Of a stretch of DNA of 64,000 nt, positions 25,700-36,645 are shown in pieces. Every line of letters begins with the position of its first letter. Positions within the stretch are counted from its first letter, which is position 1. Origin of the DNA: Aspidiotus rigidus (taxonomy: Eukaryota; Arthropoda; Insecta; Hemiptera; Diaspididae). The notes under the pieces are model-generated. The model saw only the letters and a list, made by a program, of their open reading frames with translations. It was not told where the DNA came from and did no database searches. The stretch lies in the NCBI GenBank assembly GCA_035079385.1, contig JAVHKY010000013.1, positions 6,632,001 to 6,696,000 of the forward strand. Reading direction: 5' to 3'. The position numbers were made by a program, and so were the translations under genes.

Positions 25700-26060
25700 T
25701 ATTTTGTTTTTTTAAATTTATTTATTGATTTTTTATTCATTCATTTACTTTATTTATTTATTTTATTTACTTATTCATTTATTTACTTATTTATTTATTT
25801 TTTATTTTTATTTATTTATTTATTTATTTTTATTTATTTATTTATTTCATTTAAGTTATTTAGTCATTCATTTATTTATTTTATTTTATTTATTCATTTA
25901 TTTATTTATTTATTTATTCATTTATTTATTTATTTATTTAGTTTCTTTCTTTCTTCTTTTCTTTATACAAATATTATGATAGGAAGGCAAGTCCCCTATC
26001 ATACGGATATATAGGTCTTGTGACGTCACAATCTGATGACGTCATAGATCAGTTTTTGAC
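25700..26060. repeat. (ATTT)n tract with flanking dispersed repeat
   Basis: About 240 bases of imperfect TTTA tetranucleotide repeats with occasional 'ttca' variants (to about 25940). A 'tttctttcttt' stretch, 'atgataggaaggcaagtcccctatca', and a tail with two exact TGACGTCA octamers (near 26020 and 26035) follow. The same order (tetranucleotide tract, 'ctttctttcttcctttcttta', 'gataggaaggcaagtcccct') occurs at 62515-62710, so the tract is part of a dispersed element. The open frame through it is a low-complexity artefact. Confidence 0.85.
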
Positions 26061-26339
26061 ATGTTACATATCTTTTCTCCTACCCCCTTAATCAAAATTT
26101 TCCGGGTTTCCCCTCCTTCCCGTTGATGGACTTATAACATTTTTGACTGGTACCCGAAACCTGATTCGAAATTTTCGGAGTTCCAGGGAGTGAAGTACGT
26201 ACTACCTTACACCAACCCCTACATTGTGTACGGTCAATATTTAATGAAGTGAAAATGACCCGTTAAATAGGGGGGGGGGAGACCCTCGATGTTATAAAGT
26301 TCGCTGGCCTAAAAGCGACATGGAACATGATCTTTATTT

Positions 26340-26600
26340 TTTGCTCGTAAAATTTTTTTTTTTTCAAGTCCTCCTATCATATATAGCTCAGTGGCGGTGC
26401 CTGTGACGTCATAGGTCAGCATTGTGACGTCACTATCTACATTCTGCAGATCCCATGTGTCCCATAAAACAGGTTTTCTGCCACCACTCGTCTCACTCCA
26501 TTAAAAAACCCGCGAGTTTTGGCACTCATGAGAAGATTTTCGTCATCAACCCATTGTGGTGACGTCAGCGAGTCTAGCTTAACGCTCGAGCTGCGCGTTT
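26340..26600. repeat. Dispersed TGACGTCA-bearing repeat copy
   Basis: Contains 'cctcctatcatatatagctc', three exact TGACGTCA octamers (about 26404, 26432, 26571), and the phrase 'cccataaaacaggttttctgccacc' also present near 62985-63007. Further octamer-related sites continue to about 27000. Non-coding. Confidence 0.7.
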
Positions 26601-29522
26601 ACCCTAGTTTAGCTCCTTCAACATTATTTCATTATTTCTTTATCCCACAGATCAGCCTAATTTAGCACTTCTAGCTTAGATCAGCCTCGGCCCTTTCTCT
26701 CATAAAAGACATCTAGGTGAGACCCCACCCTCTAACATTATTTCTATATTGATACACAACATTCTGTGTGCCAGCTTAGCCCAATCCCTAATATACTGTC
26801 TGTATATTCATTGATGTTATTAACTCTAACCTCAGGACGTACACACTTTTCTCACGTCATCAAACCCTGGTGTCCCCATCCCTAACATGAGTCACATCAT
26901 CAAATCGTGACGTCATCACCTTGTGCCATCAACTCTCCTCCGCCTATGACCATAAATCTTTTCGACATCATGAATACGTGACGTCCTGTGACATGAGCGT
27001 TACATATTTCAAGTGAAAACGTTTCGGTGGATACCCCTCAAAAAAGATATTTTTCAAAGAACTCACGTCCTTACCCCAGAATGTTTGAACATGGGTTTTT
27101 ATGGCCTATACTAACACACTAAAAATATGAGGAGTGAGAGGGGGGTCGAAAAATCGCCAAAATCGCCTCAAGTATTTTATGGACACCGTCTCAGCCACAC
27201 CTACAGGAGTGCATAGTTCAAATTTCCTTAGTCCCCTTTTTCATAAAAAATATACTTTAGACGTTGAAGTGATTCCAAATCCTACACCTATGGGGTCTAA
27301 AGCGTGATCTTTTCAAGTTCTCGATCGGCAAGGGTTCCGAGCTCGACTAAGTTTTGCCCACTGCGGGACGGCAGGAATTCTCGCCAAAACCTATCCATAA
27401 GACATTACATGTTTCCATTTGAAATTTTGAAGACAGGCTAAGAGGCTTACGAAAAGATTATGAGAATGATGGGACATGAAAATTTTCAAATGCTTAACTC
27501 TCCTGTATCGATTGTGATCGCTCATCAAAATAAAAATTGAAAAATTCCTCGCCCTAAAAGAGCCCTCCTCGGAGGTGCAAGTTTTTTTCCTAAATTTATA
27601 CTGACCACCGCATAACGATTGGTTTTCGCTCATCGTCTTCACGATGCCATAAAAATGTTGGTGATTTGAGAAACACGTCTTGCCTAAGGGACACAGGAGA
27701 TTTTCCAAACCTTTATTTAAACCGACAACAATAGACGAACTTCAATACTAAAAATGGTTAATTGTTTCCATTTTCATTAGATTTTTAACGAGTATGTGAA
27801 CGTTCTAACCACAGAACCCACAAGTAAAATTTTTCACGCACTGGCCTCCCTCCTTCCTCATTCGTTGACCACAAAACTACCAATATATCCGCATCACAAT
27901 AATATACTATTTACTCTGACCACTTTCAATTATACAATAAGTTATACTGAAAAATACACTTCTCTTATTGCACCAGAGAAAGTGTGAAGAGGATACGTAT
28001 TCTTCGTTGCGTCCCAAAACCGCGTTAATTTAAAGAGTTTAACATTTTATAATAGTATTACTATAATGTTTCTTGAAAAAGGTTCTTATAGTCGTTACCC
28101 TTCTCTTTCCCTGCGTCGCTCTCTCACTCCATTTCCTGTGAAATATTATAAATTGAATTACACTTTTACTGGTCTGTCATCGCTGGATCATTCTACCTTG
28201 AAAAAGGAAAGCCTCCGCTGCGAGCGTGAAAAAGCAAGATGAACACACATTATCTTGTACGTCACATTGTCGGATCATGTTTGTTCGTGTGAGGTGACGC
28301 GGACGAGTAAAAGTACATACCTAACATGAAAAAATCGATCGAATCGAATATTTATTTATAATATACTCGTGAAGATGGTGATGAAAACGAAGAAAAACAC
28401 GACTACATGAAAAAGCTCACAACTAGTATCTAATCGCGTAACACGTGAGAAATGAGAACTGCGGAGTGTGTCAAGGCCGGTCACCATCGAAGCTTCACCC
28501 ATACTAGTATTTTATTAATGTTTATATATTAACGGGCAACGCGAACTATTATACTTTTCTGAAGGTTTCGATGATCATATTTAAAACCTATTTCTAGCCC
28601 CGCAAACGGCGCAGAATATAACCCTAATCAGGCCAAACGATCGCATCGGACGCCTTACGCAACAAATGACCAAACCAGTCATTTGATCATTTGCGGATAA
28701 TTAGGTGTGGGTACGATCATACTGTAAAAGACCATAATATACGCGAATGTATCGACTGGTATATGGATACTGGACGACAGGTTAACAACTCGGCGAGCCT
28801 TCAATGTCAAGATTACGCGCACACTCACGAGGAACATTCTTAAGCTTACTATGTACGTGAATATCAGAATAGCTTCTTTAAGAGGATGTCGAGTATGGTA
28901 CACGTATTATGAGTTATGGGTAAGTAAACACAACAGGTACATAATGTTACTGATGAATAATGACATGAAAAAAATCGTCCAGAACGCGTAAAATTATATC
29001 ATCATCTTTTGAATATGAAATGAGTAGCCATAACTTTGACTCGCTCTTCACGCATACACCTGTACTTATCTAAATGTCAAATCTGAAAATTTTAACGAAT
29101 AAAAAATTTTCTCAATAAATTTCAAGTACATTTTTTTTAACGATAAAGCTTATATCAATGACGTAGACGTAAATCTAAAAATAAAGGAGATCTTTGGAGT
29201 AAAATTCAATATCCTATAATTGTGTCGCATCGACGAACCAAAAATTCGCAAGCAGAAAAAACTTCCGGAATGTTTGACGTTGATGAAGAGTCCGTAGGTA
29301 GAACAGTAAATTTTTATGTTGAATTTCCTTTATTCTGGGGGCGGGGGTGTATAAATAGTGATAGATCACAAGACACAAACCAGAAGCTCGTGAAAAATTT
29401 CATCTCCCATCCAGAGCCGCCCTTAGATCCATCTTCTTCGTCAAAGTTCAGGGTATCCTCCTCTGTCTAGAAACTGAGGGTCTACCCGTAACAAAGGGTA
29501 TTGGGGGGTAAATCGGCCCCAA

Positions 29523-30040
29523 AGCCAAATTTCATATTTAGAATTGGGAGGATGTTTATCACAATAAAAAAAATTTTTGGCAAGATTCAGATTTTCACCT
29601 TAAAGTATCGCGACATATGGCAAAAAATGTTTTTGCTTTTACAAAATTCATATCTTCGGCAATTTTTATCCGATTTTCAAGTACTTTACTAATATGGTCA
29701 GGTATTTTTAACGCGCAAGTTCTAGTAATTTTTTCAAGATTTTTTCATCAGTATTTTTTGTGGAAACAATTTTTTGCGTACATTAGAGCCTATTGCCCCA
29801 CTCAGAAATATCGATTTTTAGGGTTGTTCCACTCTTTGGAAAAATACAATTTTATTTTTCTGAATTTTTTGTAGAATTGCAAAACGAACGTTGAAGGTTA
29901 GGATATGAATTATTTTGTAAGAATAAATACATTTTTTGCCATATATCTTGATATTATATAAGGCTAAAAATCTGAAACTGGGCGAAAAATTCTTTTTTAT
30001 ATTGAGAAACATTCTTCCAATGCTAAATATTAAATTTGAC
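29523..30040. repeat. Inverted-repeat element with about 135-bp arms
   Basis: The left arm (about 29523-29655) and right arm (about 29905-30040) are imperfect reverse complements sharing 'aaattt(c/a)atatttag', 'gatgttt' and 'atatggcaaaaaatgt' phrases; the spacer is about 250 bases. Both arms can be read as related peptides (IGRMF(I/L).IKK words) on opposite strands, from frames 29501-29692 (+) and 29818-30231 (-). I take this as a consequence of the inverted repeat rather than evidence of a gene. Confidence 0.65.
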
Positions 30041-30482
30041 CCCCAAACCCGGCTATACCTTTTATTTATCACGTTCGTGAATGTGGTCTTGCATATTATC
30101 GACTCCAAACTGACATCTAAGCCAAAGAATCGCCTTTGAAATGGACAAACCAGACCGCCGACACCGGTATTCACCCTTTGGGGTATTGCGTCAGTAGTCC
30201 GGAAGGCTAAGATTGAGTGACCTGGCTCCATTTTTCCTCGAAGCCCGCACGCTGTGCAATGTCTGTCAATCAGGCCACTGGTCGAGGGAGCGCTCGGCAG
30301 TCAACCCGGAATTCAGGTAGTCCTGTACCATGGACACGCGCGTATCTACTCCTGCACCAGAGTTTTCAGCCACCACTGGGAGCTCAACAGCAGTGCTTTC
30401 CAACTCTGGCGTCTCAGGCGGGGGTTTCTTCCTTCTCATCTACTTCGTCTTTGTTTGGCGTTTGTTTCGTTCTCACCTTTTT

Positions 30483-30800
30483 GCGGGGAACCCGCTACCT
30501 CTTTTGTTGGGGGTACTTTCAGGAAATTTTCGTCCGCGAGCGGCCCGCGGTTGATGACGTCACGGGGGGGGGGGGGGACTTGGAAAAATTTCGACTCTCG
30601 CGCTAGGGACCTAGAATAATTTCCACTGTTGAGCTATATATAGACTTACAAAAACGACGGCTTCCTTGAAATTGCAGCGCGTCGGCGTTCAAATTATCAC
30701 GTCACCATTTTCGGGACTTGGAAAAACTTCAGGCTCTGAGCTTTATATGATAGGAGGGGGACTTGGAAAAATTCTCGGGACAGCGGGTTCCCCGCTACCA
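30483..30800 (+). repeat. Repeat family with GCGGGGAACCCGC ends, copy 1
   Basis: Starts with 'gcggggaacccgctacc' and ends with 'agcgggttccccgctacc', near-palindromic related ends. Inside are 'cttttgttgg(g)ggtact', 'ggaaattttcgtccgcgag', a TGACGTCA near 30553, a G-run, and repeated 'gacttggaaaaa(t/c)tt' phrases. The same internal order occurs reversed at 45313-45729 and forward at 63045-63260. Non-coding and non-autonomous. Confidence 0.75.
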
Positions 30801-30894
30801 TTGCAGTCTGCAGTGGTATCTAATTTTTTTTTCTTTCTTCCTTCCTTGTTGGCGCTCCTTCCTGAGCGGTTGTACTGATGGTTTCATGCTATAA

Positions 30895-31370
30895 CAGCAG
30901 CAGCAGCATGGGGAGTAGTATACGTAGGTGTGAGAGGCGGTAACGTGATTCTATATCTGCCGCACCCATCGCGCGTCTAGTTCCTTCTTCATTGCTTCGG
31001 AACACGGTTCCATCCCTGCGTGGTTCTGAGCATGCATGGAACCAGCTGAGTTCTTCATCTTCCCCGATCTCAAGGAAATACCATTTTAGCCCACCCCACT
31101 CACGACGTCTCAACACCTCATACTCAAAGAAGGTGTGCTTTGGTCCATCATCCCTCTTGTATAAACACGAATGTGGCTTCAATTTTCCCCTTTTTATGTA
31201 GGTATAGTTGAAACACCCATCGGCGCTCATAATTTGTAAGAGATGAAAGTTCAGCTGGCCGGTCTCGGTACATCCACTTGTCAAGATCACGTATTGTCAC
31301 GCAAGTCCACTCGCCCCTTTCCTGTCTACTAAGCCACAGAATAGACGAGGATCTGTTCAACACCCACCAA
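30895..31370 (-). pseudogene. R1-type non-LTR retrotransposon, C-terminal ORF2 fragment
   Basis: Minus-strand remnant of the same kind of LINE tail as at 9870-10310. Upstream frame: GEWTCVTIRDLDKWMYRDRP, fitting the pattern G-x-W-T...I-x-D-L-x-x-W...R. A frameshift near 31255 moves to a second frame: NFHLLQ, then DGCFNYTYIKRGKLKP, then SCLYKRDDGPKHTFFEYEV. This corresponds to the Cys-Cys-His-Cys segment, with only the first Cys and the His kept. GLKWYFLEIGEDEELSW and a stretch like EEGTRRA then follow, as in the terminal block of these proteins. The fragment lies in a PDSS1 intron in the same orientation as the host gene and meets the plus-strand RT fragment at 31.4 kb. The clade is uncertain. 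Confidence 0.7.
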
Positions 31371-31414
31371 TTAAAAGCCTGAACCAAATGGCGTAGAATG
31401 TACATATCGGAGCT

Positions 31415-32235
31415 GTAATATGCCGACGGTTGTGCATTGGTGGCAACCTCGCCAACAGAACTACAATGCTTGCACTGAGCTCGGCCTAAAGATCAAGGCT
31501 GGCAAGACAAAAATACTGGAGACCCGGGCCACACAGATGGATGGAGAAATGATAGAAGAGGTGGATTAATCCAGCCACTCAAGGAGCACCAATAGAGAGA
31601 AACTAGACATGGAGACCGTCATCCACAAGCTAGTGACATCTGGAAAGTCACAAAAATAGCGATCTCTAAAGCTGGGGCACCACTCCTGAGATTGGCTCTG
31701 AAAATTTAGGTAGGCCCGCCGCCCTTCTGACCAGTAAGGCAAATGTAGGCTAGACTTACCCTCAAAATCAAGCCTATGCGGTAATACTCACATTACTATA
31801 TGCGAGTGAAACCTGGACGCTATACCGAAGGCAGATTATCACGTCAACAAAATCAAGTCGGACGATTTTGTTTCACTCAAGGAAGTGCTGGACCGAGTGG
31901 GCTTACGACTGGTTGAAACAATCTGAATCATAAAGAGTGATTACTATAAATGCATGGCAGACATCCAACTCCCAGAAGCCAGGAGCATGATACAACAGCG
32001 AAGAGGCTATGAAGGCGAACTGCACGCGATTTTTAAGAAACTGAAGCTCGAGAATACTTGGCATAGGCTTCTAAAGAATGGAAGCTGATGGAAGGATATA
32101 AGATGGGACTACAGGGGAACAGAGTTTAGCGAAAGGAGAAACTCAAATGTGGTGACTTCATTGGAATGTGATATATGAGGTGAAGAATTATGATCTCGCA
32201 TCTTAAGACTCACAACTGACAGAAAAATGGAGGCT
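31415..32235 (+). pseudogene. CR1/RTE-type non-LTR retrotransposon, RT C-terminal fragment
   Basis: Decayed reverse transcriptase. At 31419-31430 the frame reads YADG, the position of the catalytic YADD motif with its second Asp replaced, followed by CALVATSPTELQ. A frame change leads to ELGLKIKAGKTKILE (about 31470-31515), the conserved block after YADD, then MIEEVD and a stop. Further on, LLYASETWTLYRR (near 31790-31830) matches the conserved 'LLYGxETW' block, and KEVLDRVGL with ADIQLPEARSM matches the terminal region. Several stops and frame changes show it is inactive. There is no upstream RT core, because the sequence switches at about 31.4 kb to the opposite-strand R1-type fragment. I cannot separate CR1 from RTE-like clades by eye. 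Confidence 0.7.
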
Positions 32236-34369
32236 GAAAAAGAAGAATAAGCTACCTGTAACCTCTCAGATCCACTGTCTCAGCGCCCATTCCTCATCCT
32301 CGTCCACTCGCTATCAAATACACTCTGATCATCCTCTAGTTTACCCATCGTATGTGAGTCTTTCCAAATCCTTCGGCCAGTTTTACACGATGAACCAGGT
32401 TCTAGGTTCGAATGCTACTTTCATCTGTGTCCAAGAATTTTTTTAATGGTTACTTTTTTGGAGAGAGCGATCTCAACTTCAAAATGATGGATCTCTCATT
32501 TGCCGACCTGTCGCTCAATTCGAACTCCTCTTTACAGAATTTCTTACGTCCTAAATTGTGACCTTAGTACCGCTCCGTATCAAATCACTACTGCAATGTT
32601 CACAATGGTCTTCTCAATTTCAATCTTTGATGAGAAAATGTGACGTTTGAAAAACTAATTGGTTATTTTTTGTAAAAATGCACCGACACGAATAGAAAAT
32701 TAATGCATGTAGAATTATTCGTCATCTTGAGTAATGCAACTTTTTTTTCCCAAGTTCATTGTTATTTTCTGGCTCTGTGACATGATAATTGATTTCGATG
32801 CAATCATTTCGTTTTTTAAATCTGTCCTTTGTAATACACCCAAAATTCTACGAAAGAAGTATTCGTGCAGTTTGCTCGTCAAAGCTTTACCTTGTCTCCT
32901 GCAATTTGCGCGAATTTCCCTTAGTTGCATGATGTTTTTCGAGTTCTATTAGAAAAAAAAAAAAAAAAGCAACCCGGTGTGTTCAATATTAATTACAAAA
33001 TTATGGAACATGTTGTGTGCAGAGTACTTGAGAGTCGGGTTTTGCATGCAGCATTGTATCTTGTACGTCAGTATACTTTTCATTCTTCGATTGTTACAGA
33101 GGCGAGCGAGCATTAAAAAACTTACGTAAGCTAGAAATGATGGCTTAGGGGAAGGGAGTTTCGATAAACGTTTTGGAAGTCCTTGTTGCTCATCTAGTAG
33201 ATACATAATTATAACTGTCGAACGTGAGAATGTATAACCAAGAGTATATACCGTTGCATAATGGAAGATACGCGGCTTTCCAAACGTCCTATCTTAATTT
33301 TTTTTTTTCAGAAGAATTCGGCCTTTTTTTCTTTCTTAACGCGAGAGTATCCTATTTTTTAAGGTCGTAAAATTTTATGGGATTTTTGAAAACATAGATC
33401 TTCGAGAAGTAAATTGGAGAAAAATGAGTTATCGGCGATCGTTCGATCATGAACAGGAAATTGATTAGCGTGTTTTCTTGATTTGTTGGTGACTTCGCTC
33501 GCCTAAAATTGCCGGTTGAGTGATTCGACGGAAGATTAAAGAAATTTTCTTCATCGAATCATAAACTAGGTTTATATTTTCGTGTGTATAAGCCTACATT
33601 ATTTAGGGCTTTCATCGTGCACTCAGTAATTATTGATATTCACAAAACGTGACTGTAGGCCAATAGTTTTTGGACCGAGCTGGAAGACGAATCCAGTTTC
33701 GATAGTTTGCAGAAATTTACGAGTTCATTCAAATGAAGACAGAGCACTTCGTCACTTAGATGTGGGTCTCTACGACAGTTTAAGCAAGTACTATGGTATT
33801 GTGAATTGCCCTCACTCAGCCGGCTAATTCTCCGCGTAGGCTGTCGTTAGCGTTGTAAGGTTGATACGTAATTTTGATAATTTTTTTTTATGAATGCAGT
33901 TCATTTACATACGTATATGAGAACTGTTTGAAGAAACAATTGTATAGAAGAGCACAGTCAAGTGCAAGGAGAAACCTTGTCGAAATAACTTTCAATGGTA
34001 ATTTGCTCATCGTTCGTTACTCACTCTCTTTGTACCACTGAGTTCTTCTTTTTTCGTCTTTCTTGTGTTTTGCTGTTGACTTGTCATTTTGAATGATTGA
34101 GTACCGCTATTTGAACGGAAAATTTAGCGAGTGTTTTCTGACACGTAGGTGAAGAAACCCGAAAGTCAGAACTTTTGGGAAATACTCGCATTTGTGACAG
34201 AGTTGACTAGCATCTATTTACTGGCGGCGAATTTTTAAGTACAGCTAGGGTACCGGCCACGTACCAGATAACATTTTGTAGTAGTGGGTGGAAAAGTTAG
34301 CGATGGTTTCTAAGTTGTAGGAAAGAGCAGAAGGGGCTTGAGAGAAGTCAGAAAATGAACGTCTGATGT

Positions 34370-35490
34370 TTACGAGAGAAAGGCATAAGAAAAAACGTGA
34401 GACGGATCACTGATGCAAAGCCTGCTTGGTAGCCAGATCCGCTTCGTCGTGATAGAACCAGGGACCCAGGGGGGAAGTAATTGAAGACAGAGAAGATGTT
34501 CAAGTATGTGCGCTGAACGATAGTAATGGAAGACTAGGGGTTTTGCTTGGCTTAGAGAGAAGAGAAAAATTTGCAGGTGAGGTGAGCAAGCCAGGAACAG
34601 ATACCATACATTCCAGCAGACTATATGGAGATCAAGTTTTTCATACGAAAGAGTGAGACTGCCAGATTTGGAACCCGATTTGGATCCACCTGTAGAGCCC
34701 AGGTTGGGGGAAAGGAAGTTATTAGCAATTATGTCTTTAATGTGTCTTATGTAGATTATGTTAGGCGATTTCGGTAGGTTGGCAGGGGTGGTGAGAATGT
34801 CCATTAAGAGCTGGGTGAAAATGAATTTTAAACTGGTCGTCTGAATGAGACTGTAATGAGAGGAGTAGAGAATTTTGGGGAGGAGAGACGGAAGGAAGGG
34901 AGGGAGATAGGGAGAAAGTTGGCTGTAATCAATAATGAGCGGAATTGTAGAGGAGGAATGCCAGCCTCAGCCAATAGGCTAAGCGTGAGGCTGTGCGCAA
35001 GGTACCGAGGGCTGAAGTATCTCAAGATTTCAGGAAGGATTTGTTAGCCTGTCTGTAGATAGGGGATCCGTAGTCCAGTTGAGATCGGATTAGCAAAATG
35101 TACAGTTAAAGGAGCTTGCGATCGCAACCAAAGCGAGTGTGGGATAGATATTCAAGGAAATTTAGTGAGTTATGAAGATATTTGGCTTTTTAAAGTAAAT
35201 GTGGGGAGTCCAGAAGTGTGTGGAATCGAAGGTAAAGCCGAGGAATTTAGTGGAAGATTGGAGGCTGATCTGAGATTTCTATAGGAGGAGAAGAGGAAAG
35301 ACGTGAGTTTTTTTTTGGCTAGAAAATTGAAACCCACGATCCAAGGCCCACTTGTCGAGGGTGAGTTGGAGAAGACGTGTAGTGCTGCTCTTTTGGGATT
35401 TGTAGAAGCAAAGGAGACACTGAAGTCATTTGCAGAAAGTTGTTTGGAAAGGGGAAACATAACACAGTTTATTAGGAAGTTCACATCTTT
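34370..35490 (-). pseudogene. Jockey-type non-LTR retrotransposon, RT fragment
   Basis: Minus-strand reverse-transcriptase remnant, 5'-truncated at about 35490. The order of conserved blocks is as follows. SANDFSVSF stands where the YADD catalytic motif should be, so both Tyr and the first Asp are changed. LTLDKWALDRGFQF comes next in a shifted frame, then KFLGFTFDS with WTPHI. RFGCDRKLL, then IRSQLDYGSPIY, follow, then LAEAGIPPLQFRS (about 34950-34990) and later LPPWVPG. This is the order of the Jockey RT palm, thumb and post-RT region. At least three frame changes and several stops make it inactive. It lies in a PDSS1 intron on the host gene's strand. It could be a decayed relative of the endonuclease fragment at 54.6 kb, which I cannot test. 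Confidence 0.75.
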
Positions 35491-36157
35491 AATTTCTCAT
35501 TTATATAATTCTTTCTTCAGTTCACAACCAAGTATTTACAGAGAGGTAGAAGTGTTGCCAGAAGTGATATTTGTGGCTCATTTTGTACCACAGTTGAGAT
35601 TTGTAGCATTTTGGTGGCAATTTGTCTGAATTTTTGCACTGAAGCCGTTATTCTGCTCTATTTACGCTGGTACCAAGGGCACATCGTTTTTATACATGAT
35701 ACGTAATCAAGACTTTCATCTGGCAACATTAAGAGGTACAACGTCGCACTACACTACGCTTCCAAGTATTGCGCATGCTCTGCAGAAGCATCAGCCAATA
35801 CATTTTTCCAGCTGCGTATATCGCTATACGAAGCTTCTAGGCTACACATGTACAACGTATTGTTGCAATAAAACTCACAGATTAAAGTGTCGTGGCGTCG
35901 GTAAATATCAATTTAGCGTACTTGAATCGGGTAGCGCTAGCGTCGCACTGTACTTGTACTGAGCGGTGCGGTATAACAATTGAAATAACATTCAATGAAG
36001 CTGAGTCGGCTTCCTGACGTCCTCGAAAGATCACACATTCTACAGTTCAGAATCAGATACTTTTTAAATTTGGCAAAAATACCGGTAGTGTTAAACGAAC
36101 CACGCGCGATGTTGGCGATCCTAGTGGACGCCCGGTTTAAACAGTCATAGATTGGAT

Positions 36158-36241
36158 CGCTGTGAACAAATCCGCGAATCGCTTCAATAGAAAAAAATTG
36201 ATTATCATGTGAATAAGTGGTTCGCGGATTTGTTTACAGTG
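36158..36241. repeat. Short inverted repeat, 25-bp arms
   Basis: Arms 36158-36182 and 36217-36241 are reverse complements at 21 of 25 positions, with a 34-base loop. It could be a decayed hairpin element. The GTCGA-type repeat texture begins about 170 bases further right (about 36415-36530). Confidence 0.6.
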
Positions 36242-36595
36242 ACCCAAACTATTTGCACACGAACTATAAATAGCGGCGTAGAAACAAGTTGGCTTGGCGA
36301 GCTTTTGATTTACGCAGAGAAACAAAGACCCGCTACCTAATTCGCAAATTTTTCTAATTCTTATCCTCTCTATAGGGCTTAAAACGTCCTGTTGAAGATA
36401 GAAGGGTCGTTTCTGAGTCGACTTCCAGTCTTCTTGGGTCAATCGCGGTCGTCCTCGGAGGATACAGATCGAGTTTAAATCGACTTCCGGCCAAAATAGC
36501 GAGTTGACTCAAAGTCGATGTGGCTCAACCGAGCGGCCCAAGGAGTTAGCAAGACATCGAGGTCCACAAACCTACGAGAGATAACGAAGTACATG

Positions 36596-36645
36596 AAAAA
36601 AAAAAAAAAAAAAAAAAAGATGAAGATGAAGATGAAGATGAAGAA
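36596..36645. repeat. Poly(A) followed by (GATGAA)n
   Basis: About 23 A are followed by four units of GATGAA. The arrangement could be the tail of a retrotransposed sequence, but no coding body is recognised before it. Reading frames across it give only Ser or Phe runs. Confidence 0.85.

Noticed and set aside
25725..25979. 84-codon frame of Leu/Tyr/Ile/Phe repeats
   Set aside because: Pure translation of the (ATTT)n tract.
32400..32430. tRNA-like 'ggttcgaat' T-arm word
   Set aside because: No matching acceptor stem, D arm or anticodon arm could be laid out around it, and the same holds for the one near 11800.
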